A DNA stretch of 64,000 nt from Lentilactobacillus sunkii DSM 19904 (lineage in GTDB: Bacteria > Bacillota > Bacilli > Lactobacillales > Lactobacillaceae), in assembly GCF_001435575.1 (NCBI RefSeq), contig NZ_AZEA01000010.1:1-64000 (forward strand), written 5' to 3'. The notes under the pieces were generated by a model. That model was not told the origin of the DNA. It made no database searches and was given only the letters and a program-made list of their open reading frames with translations. Position numbers and translations under genes: made by a program. This document shows positions 35,054 through 46,924 of this stretch, piece by piece. Every line of letters starts with the position of its first letter. Positions within the stretch are counted from its first letter, which is position 1.

Positions 35054-36286
35054 TTATAAGTCTCTAAAACCAATGTCTTTTCGATAATAGAATCCGGACA
35101 GATCAAGCCGACTCAACTCTGCATATACTTTTGCCTGAGCGCATTCAAGCGTTGATGCATGGTTGTACAAAGTAAAGATCCGGCCACCTGAACTGTACAA
35201 TTTGCCGTCTTCCTCAGTTACACCCGCGTAGAAAACATTGCCGGGTAAATCTTCGGGTAAAGCAATGTGTTGCTTGGGAGAAGTTGGATATCCCGGTGCA
35301 GCAATCACAACACCGAGATAAAATTCACCCTTCTGCCATTCAACCTTGGGCAATTTATGGTCAATTAAATCCAAAGTCATTTGATAAAAATCACTCTTCA
35401 GCTGTGGTAATAACACTTGAGTTTCGGGATCACCAAGTCGCAAATTGTATTCAATCACTTTGGGGCCTTGTTTTGTCAGCATGCAGCCAATGTAAATGAC
35501 ACCGGCAAATTCCAGATCTTCTTTGGCAAGTCCAGCCATCGTCGGGTCGACAATTTGTTGAACAGTGGTATCCAGAACATCTCGGGTAATATGGGGAACC
35601 GGTGAATATGCCCCCATTCCGCCAGTGTTTGGACCTGTCTCGCCTTCGCTGATCTTCTTGTGATCTTGAGAAATTGGGAAGATCACTTTTTTATCGCCAC
35701 CGACAAATAACATCAATGAGAATTCTTCACCTTCGAGGAATTCTTCAATCAAAATTTCACCTGACTTATCAAGGGCTGTTTTGATCGTTGAATCCAAAAC
35801 CGATGAATCTTTAACGATTGTGACACCTTTTCCGGCGGCCAACCCATTTTCTTTGACGACCAAAGGAAGTGAAAGTTCATCGGCATAACTCTTGGCTACA
35901 TCAAAATCAGCAAAGGTCTTGAATTTAGCAGTTGGAATATCATTTCGCTGCATGAACCCCTTGGCAAAGTTCTTGTCGCTTTCGAGTCTGGCAGCCGATT
36001 CATCAGGCCCAAATACTTGCAGACGAGCGGCAATAAAAGCATCAACGATTCCTTTGGAAAGTGGCACTTCAGGACCAACAAAAGTTAAATCAACGAGATG
36101 CTCCTTGGCAAATTCAACCAGTTTTGGAAAATCCATTTCATCAATATCCACAACCTGAATGCTGTCTTTTTTCATTCCTGGGTTGCCCGGTGCACAATAA
36201 ACATTTGAAACTTGAGGACTTCTCAACATTGTTGCTGCAATTGCGTGTTCACGTGCACCAGAACCGATAACCAGAACGTTTGCCAT
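35054..36286 (-). CDS. purD: Phosphoribosylamine-glycine ligase
   Basis: Joins glycine to phosphoribosylamine with ATP (GAR synthesis). 410 residues, ATP-grasp fold: N-terminal VLVIGSGAREHAIA, KENGLAAGKGVTI, and GPNTGGMGAYSPVP. Last gene of the pur operon; unlike all other neighbours in the operon it is separated, by 299 bases that hold a palindromic repeat, from purH. SD AAGGAGATC. Confidence 0.94.
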   Translation of the reverse strand: MANVLVIGSGAREHAIAATMLRSPQVSNVYCAPGNPGMKKDSIQVVDIDEMDFPKLVEFAKEHLVDLTFVGPEVPLSKGIVDAFIAARLQVFGPDESAARLESDKNFAKGFMQRNDIPTAKFKTFADFDVAKSYADELSLPLVVKENGLAAGKGVTIVKDSSVLDSTIKTALDKSGEILIEEFLEGEEFSLMLFVGGDKKVIFPISQDHKKISEGETGPNTGGMGAYSPVPHITRDVLDTTVQQIVDPTMAGLAKEDLEFAGVIYIGCMLTKQGPKVIEYNLRLGDPETQVLLPQLKSDFYQMTLDLIDHKLPKVEWQKGEFYLGVVIAAPGYPTSPKQHIALPEDLPGNVFYAGVTEEDGKLYSSGGRIFTLYNHASTLECAQAKVYAELSRLDLSGFYYRKDIGFRDL

Positions 36287-36458
36287 GATGTGATCTCCTT
36301 TTTGTTGGGTAATTTATTCTATGTATGAAGGCTGCGGGGCAGCCTTGTTGTGTGATACGTTTTGTGGAGCTTGTTTGTGGTTTTGCTTTGTGGGCTTGAT
36401 TGTTTCGGGTGTTTAGGCATCCTAGCCGAAATGTGTTCCGATGCCCCTGACCCCTACT

Positions 36459-36544
36459 GCATAAGGCAAAGCTAACAACAATGAACACAAACCGTTCATT
36501 ATTGTTACCTTTACCTTATGCTCCGACGGTCATGAAATACCTAG
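36459..36544. repeat. Palindromic repeat copy 1, between purH and purD
   Basis: Hairpin with arms from GCATAAGG to CCTTATGC (36459-36521) containing AACAATGAAC / GTTCATTATTG, then the tail GCTCCGACGGTCATGAAATA (36520-36539) and CCTAG. A tail of nearly the same sequence follows copy 2 at 56236-56260, although the hairpin arms differ. The 299-base gap around it holds no gene. The remainder is GC- and G-rich on one side (36310-36450) with nothing I can name. Confidence 0.65.
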
Positions 36545-36585
36545 CCTACTCGGCGGGGCCACCCGGGGCTCGTCACACTCTGCTT

Positions 36586-38115
36586 CTAATGCCTGAAATG
36601 TCTAACTCCCGTTGTGACCATTGCGATACCAAACTTATCGGCCATTGCAATTGAATCCTTATCTCTGATGCTGCCACCAGGTTGGATAATTGCTTTAATG
36701 TCATGCTTTGCAGCGTATTCAACACAGTCTGGCATTGGGAAGAATGCATCTGATGCCATGATGGCATTTTCGTATCCATCTTTTGGCATTGCCTTTTGAA
36801 TGGCAATCTTGGCTGAGTCAATTCGGTTAGGCTGACCCATTCCAACGCCCAAAGTCTTGCTGTCAGTTGTCACAACAACCGCATTACTCTTAACATGCTT
36901 AACAACGTGTTGGCCAAATTGCAATGCCTTCAATTGCTGTTCAGTTGGTTGGGTCTTGGTAACGACTTTGAAATCAGGAATCTGATCGATTTCATGATCA
37001 CTTTCTTGAATGAGCATCCCACCACTAACAGTAATTTCTTCGAAGCGGTCTGGTTCATCGCGATGACTCAAATCAGCTTTAAGCAAACGAATATTCTTCT
37101 TCTTTGCAAGGATTTCAAATGCTTCATCAGTATATGAAGGCGCAATGATGATCTCCAAGAAGATCTTGTGCATCTTTTCAGCAGTTGCTGCATCAACTTC
37201 GCGGTTAACTGCAATAATCCCGCCAAAAATTGACATTGGGTCGGATTCATATGCTTCGTCCCAAGCCTTTTCAAGGGTGTCAGCAACTCCAACACCACAT
37301 GGGTTCATGTGCTTCATTGCGATAACGGTTGGTTGATCAAATTCAGCCACCATGTTCAATGCGGCGTTGGCATCTTTAATATTGTTATATGATAATTCCT
37401 TACCGTGAAGCTGGTTAGGAATAATTGATAATTTTGAAGGTAATGCTTTACGGTAGAAGGCAGCTTTTTGGTGGCTGTTTTCACCGTAACGCAATGACTG
37501 CTGCTTTTCGTAAGTCAAAGTCAGCTTTTCAGGGAATTCTTCTTCAGTCAGATAGTTGGAAATCAAAGCATCATAAGCGGCTGTGTGACGGAATACCTTG
37601 GCTGCCAAATGTTTTCTGAAATCGGCATCGTCTTTATGTTCTTTGAGAGCATCGATTACGGGTTGGTAATCAGCTGGATCAACAACGGTCAACACACCGG
37701 CAAAGTTTTTTGCAGCGGCACGAAGCATTGATGGACCACCAATATCAATTTGTTCAATTGCTTCAGCCTGAGTTGTTTCAGGCTTTTCAATTGTCTGTTT
37801 AAATGGATACAGATTAACTGCAACCAAATCAATTGGTGTAATCCCAGCATCTTTTAATTGTTTCATATGATCTGGATCGTCACGTTTAGCAAGAATTCCG
37901 GCATGAATCTTTGGGTGAAGGGTCTTAACCCGGCCATCCAACATTTCTGGAAAACCAGTTACGGCTTCAACACCGGTAACATCAACGCCGGCATCTTCAA
38001 GTGCTTTCTTGGTTCCTCCTGTTGAAACGATTTCAAAATCCAAATCCTTTAATTGCTTAGCAAAATCAACCAAATTACTTTTATCAGAAACACTTAAAAG
38101 GGCTCTTCTAGACAT
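36586..38115 (-). CDS. purH: AICAR transformylase / IMP cyclohydrolase
   Basis: Catalyses the last two steps to IMP. 509 residues. N-terminal IMP cyclohydrolase domain ([22 protein letters not shown]-like [13 protein letters not shown]), then the AICAR transformylase domain with [12 protein letters not shown] and KHMNPCGVG. The start codon shares its A with the purN stop (TAATG), so the two are coupled. Confidence 0.95.
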   Translation of the reverse strand: MSRRALLSVSDKSNLVDFAKQLKDLDFEIVSTGGTKKALEDAGVDVTGVEAVTGFPEMLDGRVKTLHPKIHAGILAKRDDPDHMKQLKDAGITPIDLVAVNLYPFKQTIEKPETTQAEAIEQIDIGGPSMLRAAAKNFAGVLTVVDPADYQPVIDALKEHKDDADFRKHLAAKVFRHTAAYDALISNYLTEEEFPEKLTLTYEKQQSLRYGENSHQKAAFYRKALPSKLSIIPNQLHGKELSYNNIKDANAALNMVAEFDQPTVIAMKHMNPCGVGVADTLEKAWDEAYESDPMSIFGGIIAVNREVDAATAEKMHKIFLEIIIAPSYTDEAFEILAKKKNIRLLKADLSHRDEPDRFEEITVSGGMLIQESDHEIDQIPDFKVVTKTQPTEQQLKALQFGQHVVKHVKSNAVVVTTDSKTLGVGMGQPNRIDSAKIAIQKAMPKDGYENAIMASDAFFPMPDCVEYAAKHDIKAIIQPGGSIRDKDSIAMADKFGIAMVTTGVRHFRH

Positions 38116-38702
38116 TAAATTTCTCCTCTTTCTAATAATTGTTTGACAACGCTTGGATACAAAACATGTTCGGTAGCGTGAATCCGCTGCTCGAGGTCGC
38201 TCAACTTGTCATCCTTGTGAACAGGGACTTCCCGTTGGGCGATGATCTTCCCGGAATCAATTCCCGAATCCACCCAATGAACGGTGACGCCAGTCGTATC
38301 AACACCGGCCTCAAAGGCATCTTCAATTCCATGACGACCAGGGAATTTGGGCAACAGAGCAGGATGGATATTAATAATTTTGCCTTCATACTTTGCCAAT
38401 AAAGTGGGACCGATGATTCGCATGTAACCGGCTAAAATGATGAAGTCGATCTGCTCATCTTCAAGTTTCTTGGCAATCACCGTTTCAGCGGCTGCTTTAT
38501 TGGGATAATCCTTAAAATTGATGATAAAAGTTGGAACGGATTCTTTATGTGCCCGATCAAGGACGTGAACTTTACTATGATCACAAACCAACAGTTTGAC
38601 ATTAACCGGCAGCTTTTCTTTTTTGAATGTTTCAGTCAATGCCGTGAAATTGGTTCCTTCACCGGATGCAAATATCGCTATGTTTTTTACGTCAGATTTC
38701 AT
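38115..38702 (-). CDS. purN: Phosphoribosylglycinamide formyltransferase
   Basis: Folate-dependent transfer of a formyl group to GAR. 195 residues. Matches: [12 protein letters not shown], the catalytic region [24 protein letters not shown] (catalytic His in IHPA), and [10 protein letters not shown] with catalytic Asp. Overlaps purM by four bases (ATGA). Confidence 0.95.
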   Translation of the reverse strand: MKSDVKNIAIFASGEGTNFTALTETFKKEKLPVNVKLLVCDHSKVHVLDRAHKESVPTFIINFKDYPNKAAAETVIAKKLEDEQIDFIILAGYMRIIGPTLLAKYEGKIINIHPALLPKFPGRHGIEDAFEAGVDTTGVTVHWVDSGIDSGKIIAQREVPVHKDDKLSDLEQRIHATEHVLYPSVVKQLLERGEI

Positions 38703-39715
38703 TGCTGATCCTTTCGAATGATTACTTGTTTGTCTCCAGAAATGAGCTTTCCAACTTGGTAAACTGTTTCGCCAGCCGCAGAAAGTTGGTTCTTAACATC
38801 ATCAACTACGTCGGGATGAACGGCAATCACCATTCCCAAACCAAGATTAAAGGTATGCAGAATATCATCAAACGATAAATCACCAATCTCCTTCAAATCT
38901 TTCATGATCGTTGGGACTTCCCAGCTGCCATAATTGAATTCAGCGGATAAATGATCAGGCAAGATCCGGGCAACGTTTTCTGGCAGCCCGCCACCAGTGA
39001 TATGGGCAATCGAAGCGATCTTGCCCTGTTCAACCAGTGGAAGAACTGATTTAACATAAATCTTGGTCGGCCGTAAAAGCTCATGCTTTAAATCGAGGTC
39101 GGAACCGGAAAGCGTGTCATTCAAGGAATATGAGTTCTGCTTGAATAAAATATCTCTTACCAGGCTGAACCCATTGGAGTGAAGCCCATTAGAGGCCAAC
39201 CCCAACAACACGTCACCTTCATGCAGATTATCCGAACTCAACAGCTTGTCTTTATCGGCAATCCCAACAGCAAATCCTGCAAGATCGTAGTGACCATGGG
39301 TATACATATCGGGCATTTCAGCAGTTTCGCCACCGACCAGCTTGGCTTGGGCTTGAGAAACACCATCGACCACACCGGATAAAATATCCTTTGCTTTTTC
39401 GTTGTTTAAGTGACCAACACCAAGATAGTCCAGGAAGAATAATGGTTTGGCACCTTGAGCCAATACATCGTTGACACACATCGCAACCAAATCAATGCCG
39501 ATTGTTTTATGCATATCAGCCTTGATGGCAATCAGCAGTTTGGTCCCAACACCGTCGGTTCCAGACACCAGTACTGGATTCTTATAAGCACCCAATGTCA
39601 ATGGAAACAGACCGCCAAATGAGCCAAGGTCACTATTTTTGGATAAATTCTTAATATCATCGACTAACTTGTAGCCGGCGTTAATATCAACACCAGCCTT
39701 TTTGTAGGCGTCCAT
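38699..39715 (-). CDS. purM: Phosphoribosylaminoimidazole synthetase
   Basis: AIR synthetase, ATP-dependent cyclisation of FGAM. 338 residues with N-terminal DINAGYKLVD, GTDGVGTKLLIA, and LVGGETAEMPDMY. Ten bases separate it from purF; overlap with purN by four. Typical length. Confidence 0.95.
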   Translation of the reverse strand: MDAYKKAGVDINAGYKLVDDIKNLSKNSDLGSFGGLFPLTLGAYKNPVLVSGTDGVGTKLLIAIKADMHKTIGIDLVAMCVNDVLAQGAKPLFFLDYLGVGHLNNEKAKDILSGVVDGVSQAQAKLVGGETAEMPDMYTHGHYDLAGFAVGIADKDKLLSSDNLHEGDVLLGLASNGLHSNGFSLVRDILFKQNSYSLNDTLSGSDLDLKHELLRPTKIYVKSVLPLVEQGKIASIAHITGGGLPENVARILPDHLSAEFNYGSWEVPTIMKDLKEIGDLSFDDILHTFNLGLGMVIAVHPDVVDDVKNQLSAAGETVYQVGKLISGDKQVIIRKDQQ

Positions 39716-39725
39716 TCGAATTACC

Positions 39726-41168
39726 TCATCTCATTGATTGTAGTTGAGCTTGATCACGATCGTATTCTTCTTGATAATCGTAAAGTGGTGTTGGATATTT
39801 GCCATCAAAGTAGGCAACACAGAGACCTTTATTTGGCGCATCGGTCTTTAAATTAACCGAATCCACAACGCCTTCAACACTCAAGAAGCCTAATGAATCG
39901 GCACCAAAGGTTTCACGCATTTCTTCAATCGTCTTATTAGCAGCGATAAGTTCACGAACGTGTTGGATATCAATTCCATAGAAGCATGGGTAGCGTAATG
40001 GTGGGGAAGCAATCCGCAAATGAACGGAAGCTGCACCGGCATCTTTAAGCAGCTTAACAATCCGACGACTCGTCGTCCCACGGACAATTGAATCATCAAC
40101 AAGTACCAGATTCTTACCACGGACAACGCCTTTAACGGCAGAAAGCTTCATGTTAACCCCCTGCTCACGAAGCGCCTGAGTTGGTTCGATGAAAGTTCGG
40201 GCAGAATATTGATTCTTCACAAGTCCCATCTCGTATGGCAAACCAGATTCTTGGGCATAACCCATTGCGGCTGAAAGAGATGAGTTGGGAACGCCAATCA
40301 CCATATCGGCATTTTCAACCGGCTGTTCCTGAGCTAACCGAGCACCCATCCGTTTTCTGGCAGAGTGAACGTTAACCCCATAGATATCTGAATCCGGGCG
40401 AGCGAAGTAGATAAACTCCATTGAGCAGATTGCCAGTTGGGTATCATCTGTGTATTGAGAAACGGTAATCCCAGAATTATCAATTTTAACCAATTGACCT
40501 GGTTGAACGTCAAATTTAAATTCAGCACCAACCGCGTCAAGGGCACAGGTTTCGCTGCAGACAACGTAGGCCCCGTTTGGAAGTTGGCCAACGACTAGAG
40601 GTCGAAAACCGTTGGGATCAAGGGCGGCATATAAGCGGTCCTTGGTCATCACAAGGTAAGCAAAGCCGCCTTTGATGATGTTAAGAGCTTCTTTCATCTG
40701 GTCGTCCAAATTATCTTTGCGACTCAGTCGAATCAGGTGCATCAGATTTTCTGTATCTGAACTTGAATGATAAATGGCACCGCGGTCTTCCAACTTTTTA
40801 CGAATTGAAATGGCGTTGGTTAAGTTACCGTTGTGAGCCAAAGCAAATTGCGTATCACTAAAATTAAATGGTAATGGCTGAATATTTTCCAGGAGATTGC
40901 TGCCGGCAGTTGAATAACGAACGTGACCAATTGCCGCATCCCCAGTCATATCATCAACCGCATTGGGTGAGTCAAAGACATCTGTTAACAACCCAAATCC
41001 CCGCTTGGTAGTCAAGTGGCCATCATCGTTCACTGTGATTCCGGCACCTTCCTGGCCACGATGTTGAAGGGCAAAGAGGCCAATGTAGGTAAGCTTGGCA
41101 GCATCGGGAGAACCCCAAACGCCAAAGATCCCACATTCTTCATTTAAACTTTTTACTTCAGACGGCAT
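39726..41168 (-). CDS. purF: Amidophosphoribosyltransferase
   Basis: First committed step: PRPP and glutamine to phosphoribosylamine. 480 residues. The 11-residue propeptide ends before Cys12 (NEEC-GIFG), the N-terminal nucleophile of the glutaminase. The PRPP site is [14 protein letters not shown] start at the ATG at 41168, preceded by AAAGGGG at the right distance; a TTG at 41186 lies upstream of that SD. It overlaps the end of purL by 16 bases. Confidence 0.95.
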   Translation of the reverse strand: MPSEVKSLNEECGIFGVWGSPDAAKLTYIGLFALQHRGQEGAGITVNDDGHLTTKRGFGLLTDVFDSPNAVDDMTGDAAIGHVRYSTAGSNLLENIQPLPFNFSDTQFALAHNGNLTNAISIRKKLEDRGAIYHSSSDTENLMHLIRLSRKDNLDDQMKEALNIIKGGFAYLVMTKDRLYAALDPNGFRPLVVGQLPNGAYVVCSETCALDAVGAEFKFDVQPGQLVKIDNSGITVSQYTDDTQLAICSMEFIYFARPDSDIYGVNVHSARKRMGARLAQEQPVENADMVIGVPNSSLSAAMGYAQESGLPYEMGLVKNQYSARTFIEPTQALREQGVNMKLSAVKGVVRGKNLVLVDDSIVRGTTSRRIVKLLKDAGAASVHLRIASPPLRYPCFYGIDIQHVRELIAANKTIEEMRETFGADSLGFLSVEGVVDSVNLKTDAPNKGLCVAYFDGKYPTPLYDYQEEYDRDQAQLQSMR

Positions 41169-43387
41169 GGCAATGCCCCTTTCCAAATACCAAATGCTTT
41201 ATCAACGTCAAGATCGAAGTAACCGTCGTTGGCTTGGACAAACAGGTGATTGTCATCGACTACCTTTCCAAGCTTTTGGGCGTCATTTCCAACTAATTGT
41301 TCAAATTCAGCTTGCTTTTCTTGTGGTACAGAAACAATAAATCTTGATTGGCTTTCTGAGAAGAAATCAGCAACTGTTAAGTCGGCGGCTAAATCAACTC
41401 CCAATTGATTACCAAAGGTACTTTCGGCAATCGCAGTAATCAAACCGCCTTCTGAGATATCATGGGCTGAGTTGAGTAATTTCTGCTGGATTGCTGCTGT
41501 GACTAATTTTTGAATTTTAACTTCATAATCTAAATCAAAGTTGAAGAGCTGACCGGAAATCTCACCGGTTTGCATCTTTTGAATTTGAGAACCGTTGAAT
41601 CCTGGTTCGGTCTTACCAACAACGTAGACCGCGTCGCCAGCTTGCTTGAAATCTTGGGTTGTAATGTGATCCAATCCTTTAATCAAACCAACCATTCCAA
41701 CCATTGGAGTTGGATAAATCGGTACGTTGTCATATTCATTGTTGAGGGAAACGTTACCTGAGATGACTGGTGCTTCAAACTTTTCACAGGCTTCGCTCAT
41801 TCCCATAACTGCTTGATCCAATTCATAGAACTGATCAGGCTTTTCAGGATTACCAAAGTTCAGGCAATCGGTAATTCCCAGTGGAACAGCACCAGAAGCA
41901 ACAATGTTTCGCGCTGCTTCGGCAACTGCCATGGCACCGCCAACCCGAGGATTCAAGTAAAGGTAACGACCATTGACATCGGTGGTAATTGCCAGAGCTT
42001 TGTCATGATGACGAACCCGGACAACTGCTGCATCTGATCCAGGAGCAACAACGGTATTGGTCTGAACCTGGGTATCATATGTTTCGTAAATACTTTCTTT
42101 TGAAGCAATTGTTAATTGACCCAGCATTTCTTTTAATGTTTCAGTTGGGTTGGTAATTTTTGGTTGATATTGCTTGGAATCGGCATTCTTTAAATGTTCA
42201 GGCATTTCTGATTCACGATGATAAACAGGAGCTTGTGAAGCCAGTGAATCAACAGGAACATCAGCAACCAATTTACCGTGATGAAGCAGTTTGTAATTGT
42301 GGCCCTCAGTAACGTGACCAATTACCACTGCGTTAACGCCATGATCGCTGAAAACTTTTAATACTTCATCTTCATGACCCGCTTTGACACACAAGAGCAT
42401 CCGTTCTTGGGATTCGGAAAGCATTAATTCAAAAGCTGACATCCCTGCTTCACGTTGAGGAACCAAGTCAAGATCAAGTTCCATTCCGTTTCCACCGGCT
42501 TTTGAGCCCATTTCTGCAGATGATGAAACCAATCCGGCAGCACCCATATCCTGAATACCAATTAAGGCGTCAGAATGGTTATTGATAACATCCAAGCAGC
42601 CTTCCATAACTAATTTTTCTTCAAATGGATCACCAACTTGAACAGCTGACCGTTGGCTTTCGTGTTCGGAATCGAATTGGAATGAGGCAAATGAGGCACC
42701 GTTAATTCCATCACGACCAGTCTTGTGACCGACGTAGATGATACTGTTGCCAACACCGGCTGCTGCGCCAACTTCGATTTTATCAAGATCCATCAAACCA
42801 ACGGACATTACATTGATCAAAGGATTGTGGGCATAAGCGTCATCAAAGGCTGTGTCGCCACCAACCGTTGGAATTCCGATACAGTTACCATAGGCACTGA
42901 TTCCGGCAACGATTTGTTGGATGAAGTATTTGTCGGCATCTGTCTTAGGTTCTGCAAATCTTAAACTATCCATGCTGGCAATTGGACGGGCACCCATTGA
43001 AAAGATGTCCCGCAAGATTCCACCAACACCCGTGGTTGCGCCTTGGAAAGGTTCAACGGCTGACGGATGGTTATGACTTTCAGCTTTGAACACAACTCCC
43101 TGGTTGTCGCCGATATCAATAATCCCGGCACCCTCACCAGGACCTTTAACAACGTGCTTGCCTTTAGTAAAGAACTTCTTCAAAACAGGCTTGGAGTTTT
43201 TATAAGAACAATGTTCGCTCCACATTCCTGAGAACAAACCTACTTCGGTGTAGTTGGGAAGACGGTGTAAAACTTCATCCTTAATCAAACCATATTCGTG
43301 GTCGGTTAATCCCATTGATTGGTATAACTTGTTATCGCGGATTTGTTCCGGCGTTGCTTCGGTTGTTTGATCCATTACACTATTCAT
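41153..43387 (-). CDS. purL: FGAM synthetase, large subunit
   Basis: ATP-dependent conversion of FGAR to FGAM, in complex with PurS and PurQ. 744 residues, the short (Gram-positive) form. Matches: [14 protein letters not shown] (catalytic His), [25 protein letters not shown]. Start at 43387, where GAGGGG lies before ATG; the longer frame to 43468 runs inside purQ. It overlaps purQ by eight bases. Its SD region GAGGGGTTATCTATGAA resembles the complement of the C-rich loops in the RNAs at 8.1-8.4 kb. Confidence 0.95.
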   Translation of the reverse strand: MNSVMDQTTEATPEQIRDNKLYQSMGLTDHEYGLIKDEVLHRLPNYTEVGLFSGMWSEHCSYKNSKPVLKKFFTKGKHVVKGPGEGAGIIDIGDNQGVVFKAESHNHPSAVEPFQGATTGVGGILRDIFSMGARPIASMDSLRFAEPKTDADKYFIQQIVAGISAYGNCIGIPTVGGDTAFDDAYAHNPLINVMSVGLMDLDKIEVGAAAGVGNSIIYVGHKTGRDGINGASFASFQFDSEHESQRSAVQVGDPFEEKLVMEGCLDVINNHSDALIGIQDMGAAGLVSSSAEMGSKAGGNGMELDLDLVPQREAGMSAFELMLSESQERMLLCVKAGHEDEVLKVFSDHGVNAVVIGHVTEGHNYKLLHHGKLVADVPVDSLASQAPVYHRESEMPEHLKNADSKQYQPKITNPTETLKEMLGQLTIASKESIYETYDTQVQTNTVVAPGSDAAVVRVRHHDKALAITTDVNGRYLYLNPRVGGAMAVAEAARNIVASGAVPLGITDCLNFGNPEKPDQFYELDQAVMGMSEACEKFEAPVISGNVSLNNEYDNVPIYPTPMVGMVGLIKGLDHITTQDFKQAGDAVYVVGKTEPGFNGSQIQKMQTGEISGQLFNFDLDYEVKIQKLVTAAIQQKLLNSAHDISEGGLITAIAESTFGNQLGVDLAADLTVADFFSESQSRFIVSVPQEKQAEFEQLVGNDAQKLGKVVDDNHLFVQANDGYFDLDVDKAFGIWKGALPCRLK

Positions 43388-44063
43388 AGATAACCCCTCG
43401 ACTCTTAATGTGATTGACGATTGACTGGAAAACGCCGATGCCGTCATCTGAACCAAGGACTGCTTCAACGGCTCGTTCAGGATGGGGCATCATTCCAAGG
43501 ACATTACCCTGTTTATTGATGATTCCGGCAATGTTATCAACACTACCGTTTGGATTGTTGGCATATTTGAAAACGATTTGGTCATTGGCAACCAGTTCCC
43601 TTAATGTGTCTTGGTCACAGTAGTAATTACCATCACCATGGGCAATAGGCAGGCTGATCAATTGGCCTTCTTTGTATTCTGAACTAAACATTGAATGATC
43701 GTTGTTAACAACCAGTGGTTCGGTCTTGCAGATAAATTTAGCTGAAACATTTTTCTGCAGGCTGCCGGGAAGTAATCCGGCTTCAGTCAAAATTTGAAAT
43801 CCGTTGCAAATTCCAAGAACTGGTTTGCCGCTTTTGGCAAATTCCTGTAAAGCAGGAATGATTGGTGAGAAACGGGCAATTGCGCCACTTCTCAGATAAT
43901 CGCCATAAGAGAAACCGCCGGGAATAAGTACGGCGTCAAAACCTTCGAGTGTGTTCTTTTTATATGAAACCAGTTCGACATCTTCTTTGATGATGTCTTT
44001 AATTGCGTTGTAGAGGTCCATTTCGCAATTCGAACCTGGAAATGCAAGGACGGCAAATTTCAT
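43380..44063 (-). CDS. purQ: FGAM synthetase, glutaminase subunit
   Basis: Class I glutamine amidotransferase, 227 residues: [25 protein letters not shown], nucleophile Cys in [10 protein letters not shown], and His/Glu in MPHPERA. Supplies ammonia to PurL. Overlaps purS by four bases (ATGA) and purL by eight. Confidence 0.95.
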   Translation of the reverse strand: MKFAVLAFPGSNCEMDLYNAIKDIIKEDVELVSYKKNTLEGFDAVLIPGGFSYGDYLRSGAIARFSPIIPALQEFAKSGKPVLGICNGFQILTEAGLLPGSLQKNVSAKFICKTEPLVVNNDHSMFSSEYKEGQLISLPIAHGDGNYYCDQDTLRELVANDQIVFKYANNPNGSVDNIAGIINKQGNVLGMMPHPERAVEAVLGSDDGIGVFQSIVNHIKSRGVIYE

Positions 44064-44323
44064 TGGGCAGCCTCCGCTTCAACAATTTCGTAGTGATAGT
44101 TTTCCATATTGTAGTTAGCTAAAAGTTTGTCACAAATTTCATTGATTTCGCTGTCAAGCTCAGCTTTTGATTTGCCGTCTGCAACGGTTAATTCAAAGTA
44201 TTTGCCAAGTTTAACGTCATCAATATTGTCATAGCCTAAACGCTTAAGGGCCTTGTGAACAGCTTCTGCTTCAGGATTTAAAATTGATTTTTTGTAATTA
44301 ACATAAACTTTTACAAGAGCCAT
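44060..44323 (-). CDS. purS: FGAM synthetase, PurS subunit
   Basis: Small dimeric bridging subunit of the PurSQL complex. 87 residues with [20 protein letters not shown] and a C-terminal [17 protein letters not shown], typical of PurS. Starts on the last base of the purC stop. Confidence 0.93.
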   Translation of the reverse strand: MALVKVYVNYKKSILNPEAEAVHKALKRLGYDNIDDVKLGKYFELTVADGKSKAELDSEINEICDKLLANYNMENYHYEIVEAEAAQ

Positions 44324-45054
44324 TATTTAACATCCTCCACTTTTTCCAAGCGACCAAGAAGTTCTTTATAGACAGGAACCAAAGCGCCAAGACCTTTTCT
44401 GAAGACATCCTTGTCAAGTGACTTCTTAGTGTCACGATCAATTAAACGGCAGCTGTCTGGAGAAATTTCGTCAGCCAAGATTAATTCGTTGTCGGAGTCG
44501 ATTCCAAATTCAACTTTGAAGTCAACCAAATCAATGTTCATTTCTGAGAAGATTTCTTTAAGACGGTCATTGACTTTAAGAGCGATGGCACGCATCTTGT
44601 TCATCTGACCTTCAGTGGCAACATTTAAAGCTTCGGCTTGGAAATCATTGATGAAGGGGTCATCGAGTTCATCACTCTTGTAGAAGAATTCTTGAACCGG
44701 CTTGTCGAACTTCATCAAGTGCTTAACAGCGAATTTCTTTTCAAAGCTTCCTGAAGCAAAGTTACGGACAACTGTTTCAAGTGGAATGATCTTAACGCGC
44801 TTAACTAATTGGTTATTTGAATCAATTTGCTTAATGAAATGGTTTTTAATGCCGTGGTTGGCTAGGTCTTTGAAGATCAAAGCTGAAATTTCACAGTTGG
44901 TTTGGCCTTTACCTTCCATCTGAACTTTTTTCTTTCCATTAAAGGCAGTTACCTGATCCATGTAGTGAACCCACATGGTATCAGGATCGTTGGTTGTGAA
45001 CATTTCCTTAGCTTTACCTTTATACAACAAATCTTTTTTAACAATTTCAGTCAT
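44323..45054 (-). CDS. purC: SAICAR synthetase
   Basis: Adds aspartate to CAIR. 243 residues, with DLLYKGKAKEMF at the N terminus, FAS-GSFEKKFAV and ILADEISPDSCRL. One-base spacing to purK upstream. Typical length. Confidence 0.95.
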   Translation of the reverse strand: MTEIVKKDLLYKGKAKEMFTTNDPDTMWVHYMDQVTAFNGKKKVQMEGKGQTNCEISALIFKDLANHGIKNHFIKQIDSNNQLVKRVKIIPLETVVRNFASGSFEKKFAVKHLMKFDKPVQEFFYKSDELDDPFINDFQAEALNVATEGQMNKMRAIALKVNDRLKEIFSEMNIDLVDFKVEFGIDSDNELILADEISPDSCRLIDRDTKKSLDKDVFRKGLGALVPVYKELLGRLEKVEDVK

Positions 45055-45055
45055 T

Positions 45056-46189
45056 TTAGTTTTCTCCCTTTAGCATGTCTGTTGATTTAAGCAACTGGTC
45101 AATGTCGTCACCAACAACGGTAACGTGGCCCATCTTACGTTGTGGTCTTATTTCAGCCTTGCCGTAATCATGGAAATGCCACTCTGGATGTTCAGTGAGC
45201 AGCTTGCGGGCAAGGGTTAAATCCGTTCCTAATAGGTTACGCATCACTGCGGGCTTTTCCTGAACGATTTCAGGGATTGGCAAGCCGCAGATACTTCTTA
45301 TGTGAGCTTCAAATTGAGAGATGTTGCAGGCTTCGATCGTGTAGTGACCGGAGTTATGTGGACGGGGTGCCAGTTCGTTAACCATGACATCCTGACCGTC
45401 GATAACGAAAAGTTCGATTCCAAGAACCCCATATAAGTCGAGCCGATCAGCAATGGTTTCGGCATATTGCTTGGCTTTGGCATGAACCGTTTTGGAAAAT
45501 CTTCCAGGTGCAATGGTTGTGTGGAGGATATGGTTCTTATGGCGATTCTCAACAAGTGGGAAGGTAATGACCTTACCGTTCAAATCACGGGTCACCATCA
45601 CTGAAGCTTCGGCAATGAAATCTTGTCGGGCTTCGAGAATACATTCAGCTTTGGAGTAAAGTTCCGAAGCTTTGGCGATGTCATCAGCTGAGTTAATGTC
45701 CATCTGGCCGTGGCCGTCGTAACCGCCGGAGACCGTTTTGAGAATTGCCGGATATCCAACTTTATCAATCGCTGTCTTCAGTGAATCCTCATCAGTAACT
45801 GCGGCGAACTTGGTTACCGGAATGCCACAATCTTGGATGAAGTTCTTTTCGTTCAACCGTTGGCCGGTAATATGAAGTAAATTGACACCTTGAGGAAGTT
45901 CGGCAACCTTTTTGGCTTTGAGAAGTGAATCCTCATCAACGTTTTCAAATTCATAAGTTAGAACATCACTTTTTTCGGCCAACTTCATCAATGAATCAAC
46001 ATCATCATATTCGGCAACAATTTGGAAGTCGGCAACCTGTCCAGCCGGTGCCTGAGGGGTTGGGTCAAGGATTCCAACATGATAGCCCATTGATTTGGCA
46101 ATCAGGGCCATCATTTGGCCAAGCTGGCCACCGCCAACAATTCCAATCGTAGCTGGTGGCAAAATGGTTTTAATCGAACTGCTGCTCAC
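45056..46189 (-). CDS. purK: N5-carboxyaminoimidazole ribonucleotide synthetase
   Basis: ATP- and bicarbonate-dependent carboxylation of AIR. 377-residue ATP-grasp protein: [33 protein letters not shown], and the C-terminal [18 protein letters not shown]. Overlaps purE by 20 bases. Confidence 0.95.
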   Translation of the reverse strand: MSSSSIKTILPPATIGIVGGGQLGQMMALIAKSMGYHVGILDPTPQAPAGQVADFQIVAEYDDVDSLMKLAEKSDVLTYEFENVDEDSLLKAKKVAELPQGVNLLHITGQRLNEKNFIQDCGIPVTKFAAVTDEDSLKTAIDKVGYPAILKTVSGGYDGHGQMDINSADDIAKASELYSKAECILEARQDFIAEASVMVTRDLNGKVITFPLVENRHKNHILHTTIAPGRFSKTVHAKAKQYAETIADRLDLYGVLGIELFVIDGQDVMVNELAPRPHNSGHYTIEACNISQFEAHIRSICGLPIPEIVQEKPAVMRNLLGTDLTLARKLLTEHPEWHFHDYGKAEIRPQRKMGHVTVVGDDIDQLLKSTDMLKGEN

Positions 46190-46658
46190 TGTTTTTGGCC
46201 TCCACTCTTTGCTTTTCTTTTAAGTCGGCAAGCTTTTTGGCAATTGTCGGATCGGTTGTTCCTAAAATCTGAGCAGCAAGTAAAGCGGCATTCTTCGCGC
46301 CGGCTTCACCGATGCTGACAGTGGCTACCGGAGCGCCAAATGGCATTTGAACAATCGATAACAATGAATCAACACCATTTAATGTTCGTGTTTTCATGGG
46401 GCAGCCGATAACTGGAAGTGTCGTGTTGGCGGCAATCATTCCGGGCAAATGAGCAGCCCCACCAGCTCCGGCGATGATCACTTTCAACCCTTTGTCACGA
46501 GCTGTCTTGCCAAATTCTTGAAGTTCATCGGGCATCCGATGAGCTGAGATAACGTGCTTCTCATAAGGGATTCCAAGACTTTCAAGTTGTTCACAAGCCA
46601 GCTTCATCGTTGGCCAATCAGATATTGATCCCATTGCCACACCGACAACGTTTGCCAT
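46170..46658 (-). CDS. purE: N5-CAIR mutase
   Basis: Rearranges N5-CAIR to CAIR with PurK's product. 162 residues, class [19 protein letters not shown], and [13 protein letters not shown]. The start at 46658 is supported by AAGGTGAG eight bases upstream; the GTG at 46667 is too near that SD. First gene of the operon; purB is not in the window. Confidence 0.94.
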   Translation of the reverse strand: MANVVGVAMGSISDWPTMKLACEQLESLGIPYEKHVISAHRMPDELQEFGKTARDKGLKVIIAGAGGAAHLPGMIAANTTLPVIGCPMKTRTLNGVDSLLSIVQMPFGAPVATVSIGEAGAKNAALLAAQILGTTDPTIAKKLADLKEKQRVEAKNSEQQFD

Positions 46659-46695
46659 TCCAACCACTCACCTTTTCAATTTATTTAGTGTCTAC

Positions 46696-46741
46696 AATAT
46701 ACTTGACATCATAATGGAAGTCAACGTTAATGTTCGTGTTT
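46696..46741 (-). promoter_or_regulatory. Purine operon promoter with PurBox
   Basis: Leftward -35 TTGACT (46724-46719), a 17-base spacer and -10 TATATT (46701-46696). Upstream of the -35, AAACACGAACATT (46741-46729) matches the Gram-positive PurR site AWWWCCGAACWWT at eleven of thirteen bases. A second inverted PurBox is not clear. Purine/PRPP control by a PurR activator or repressor is inferred. Confidence 0.7.
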
Positions 46742-46924
46742 AAAACGGTATATGACTATTTTTACTTAATTTTTTTGATTAATTTACGTATTTTAATCAT
46801 TCTTTTTCTAAAATATCAGCATTTTCTCACGGTCCAGCTTTAGTCAGTCGTTTTAGCCCCCCTCAACCACACTTTGGAAAATGTTATGATAAACATATCA
46901 ATATGATAAATTGGAGGAACAATC

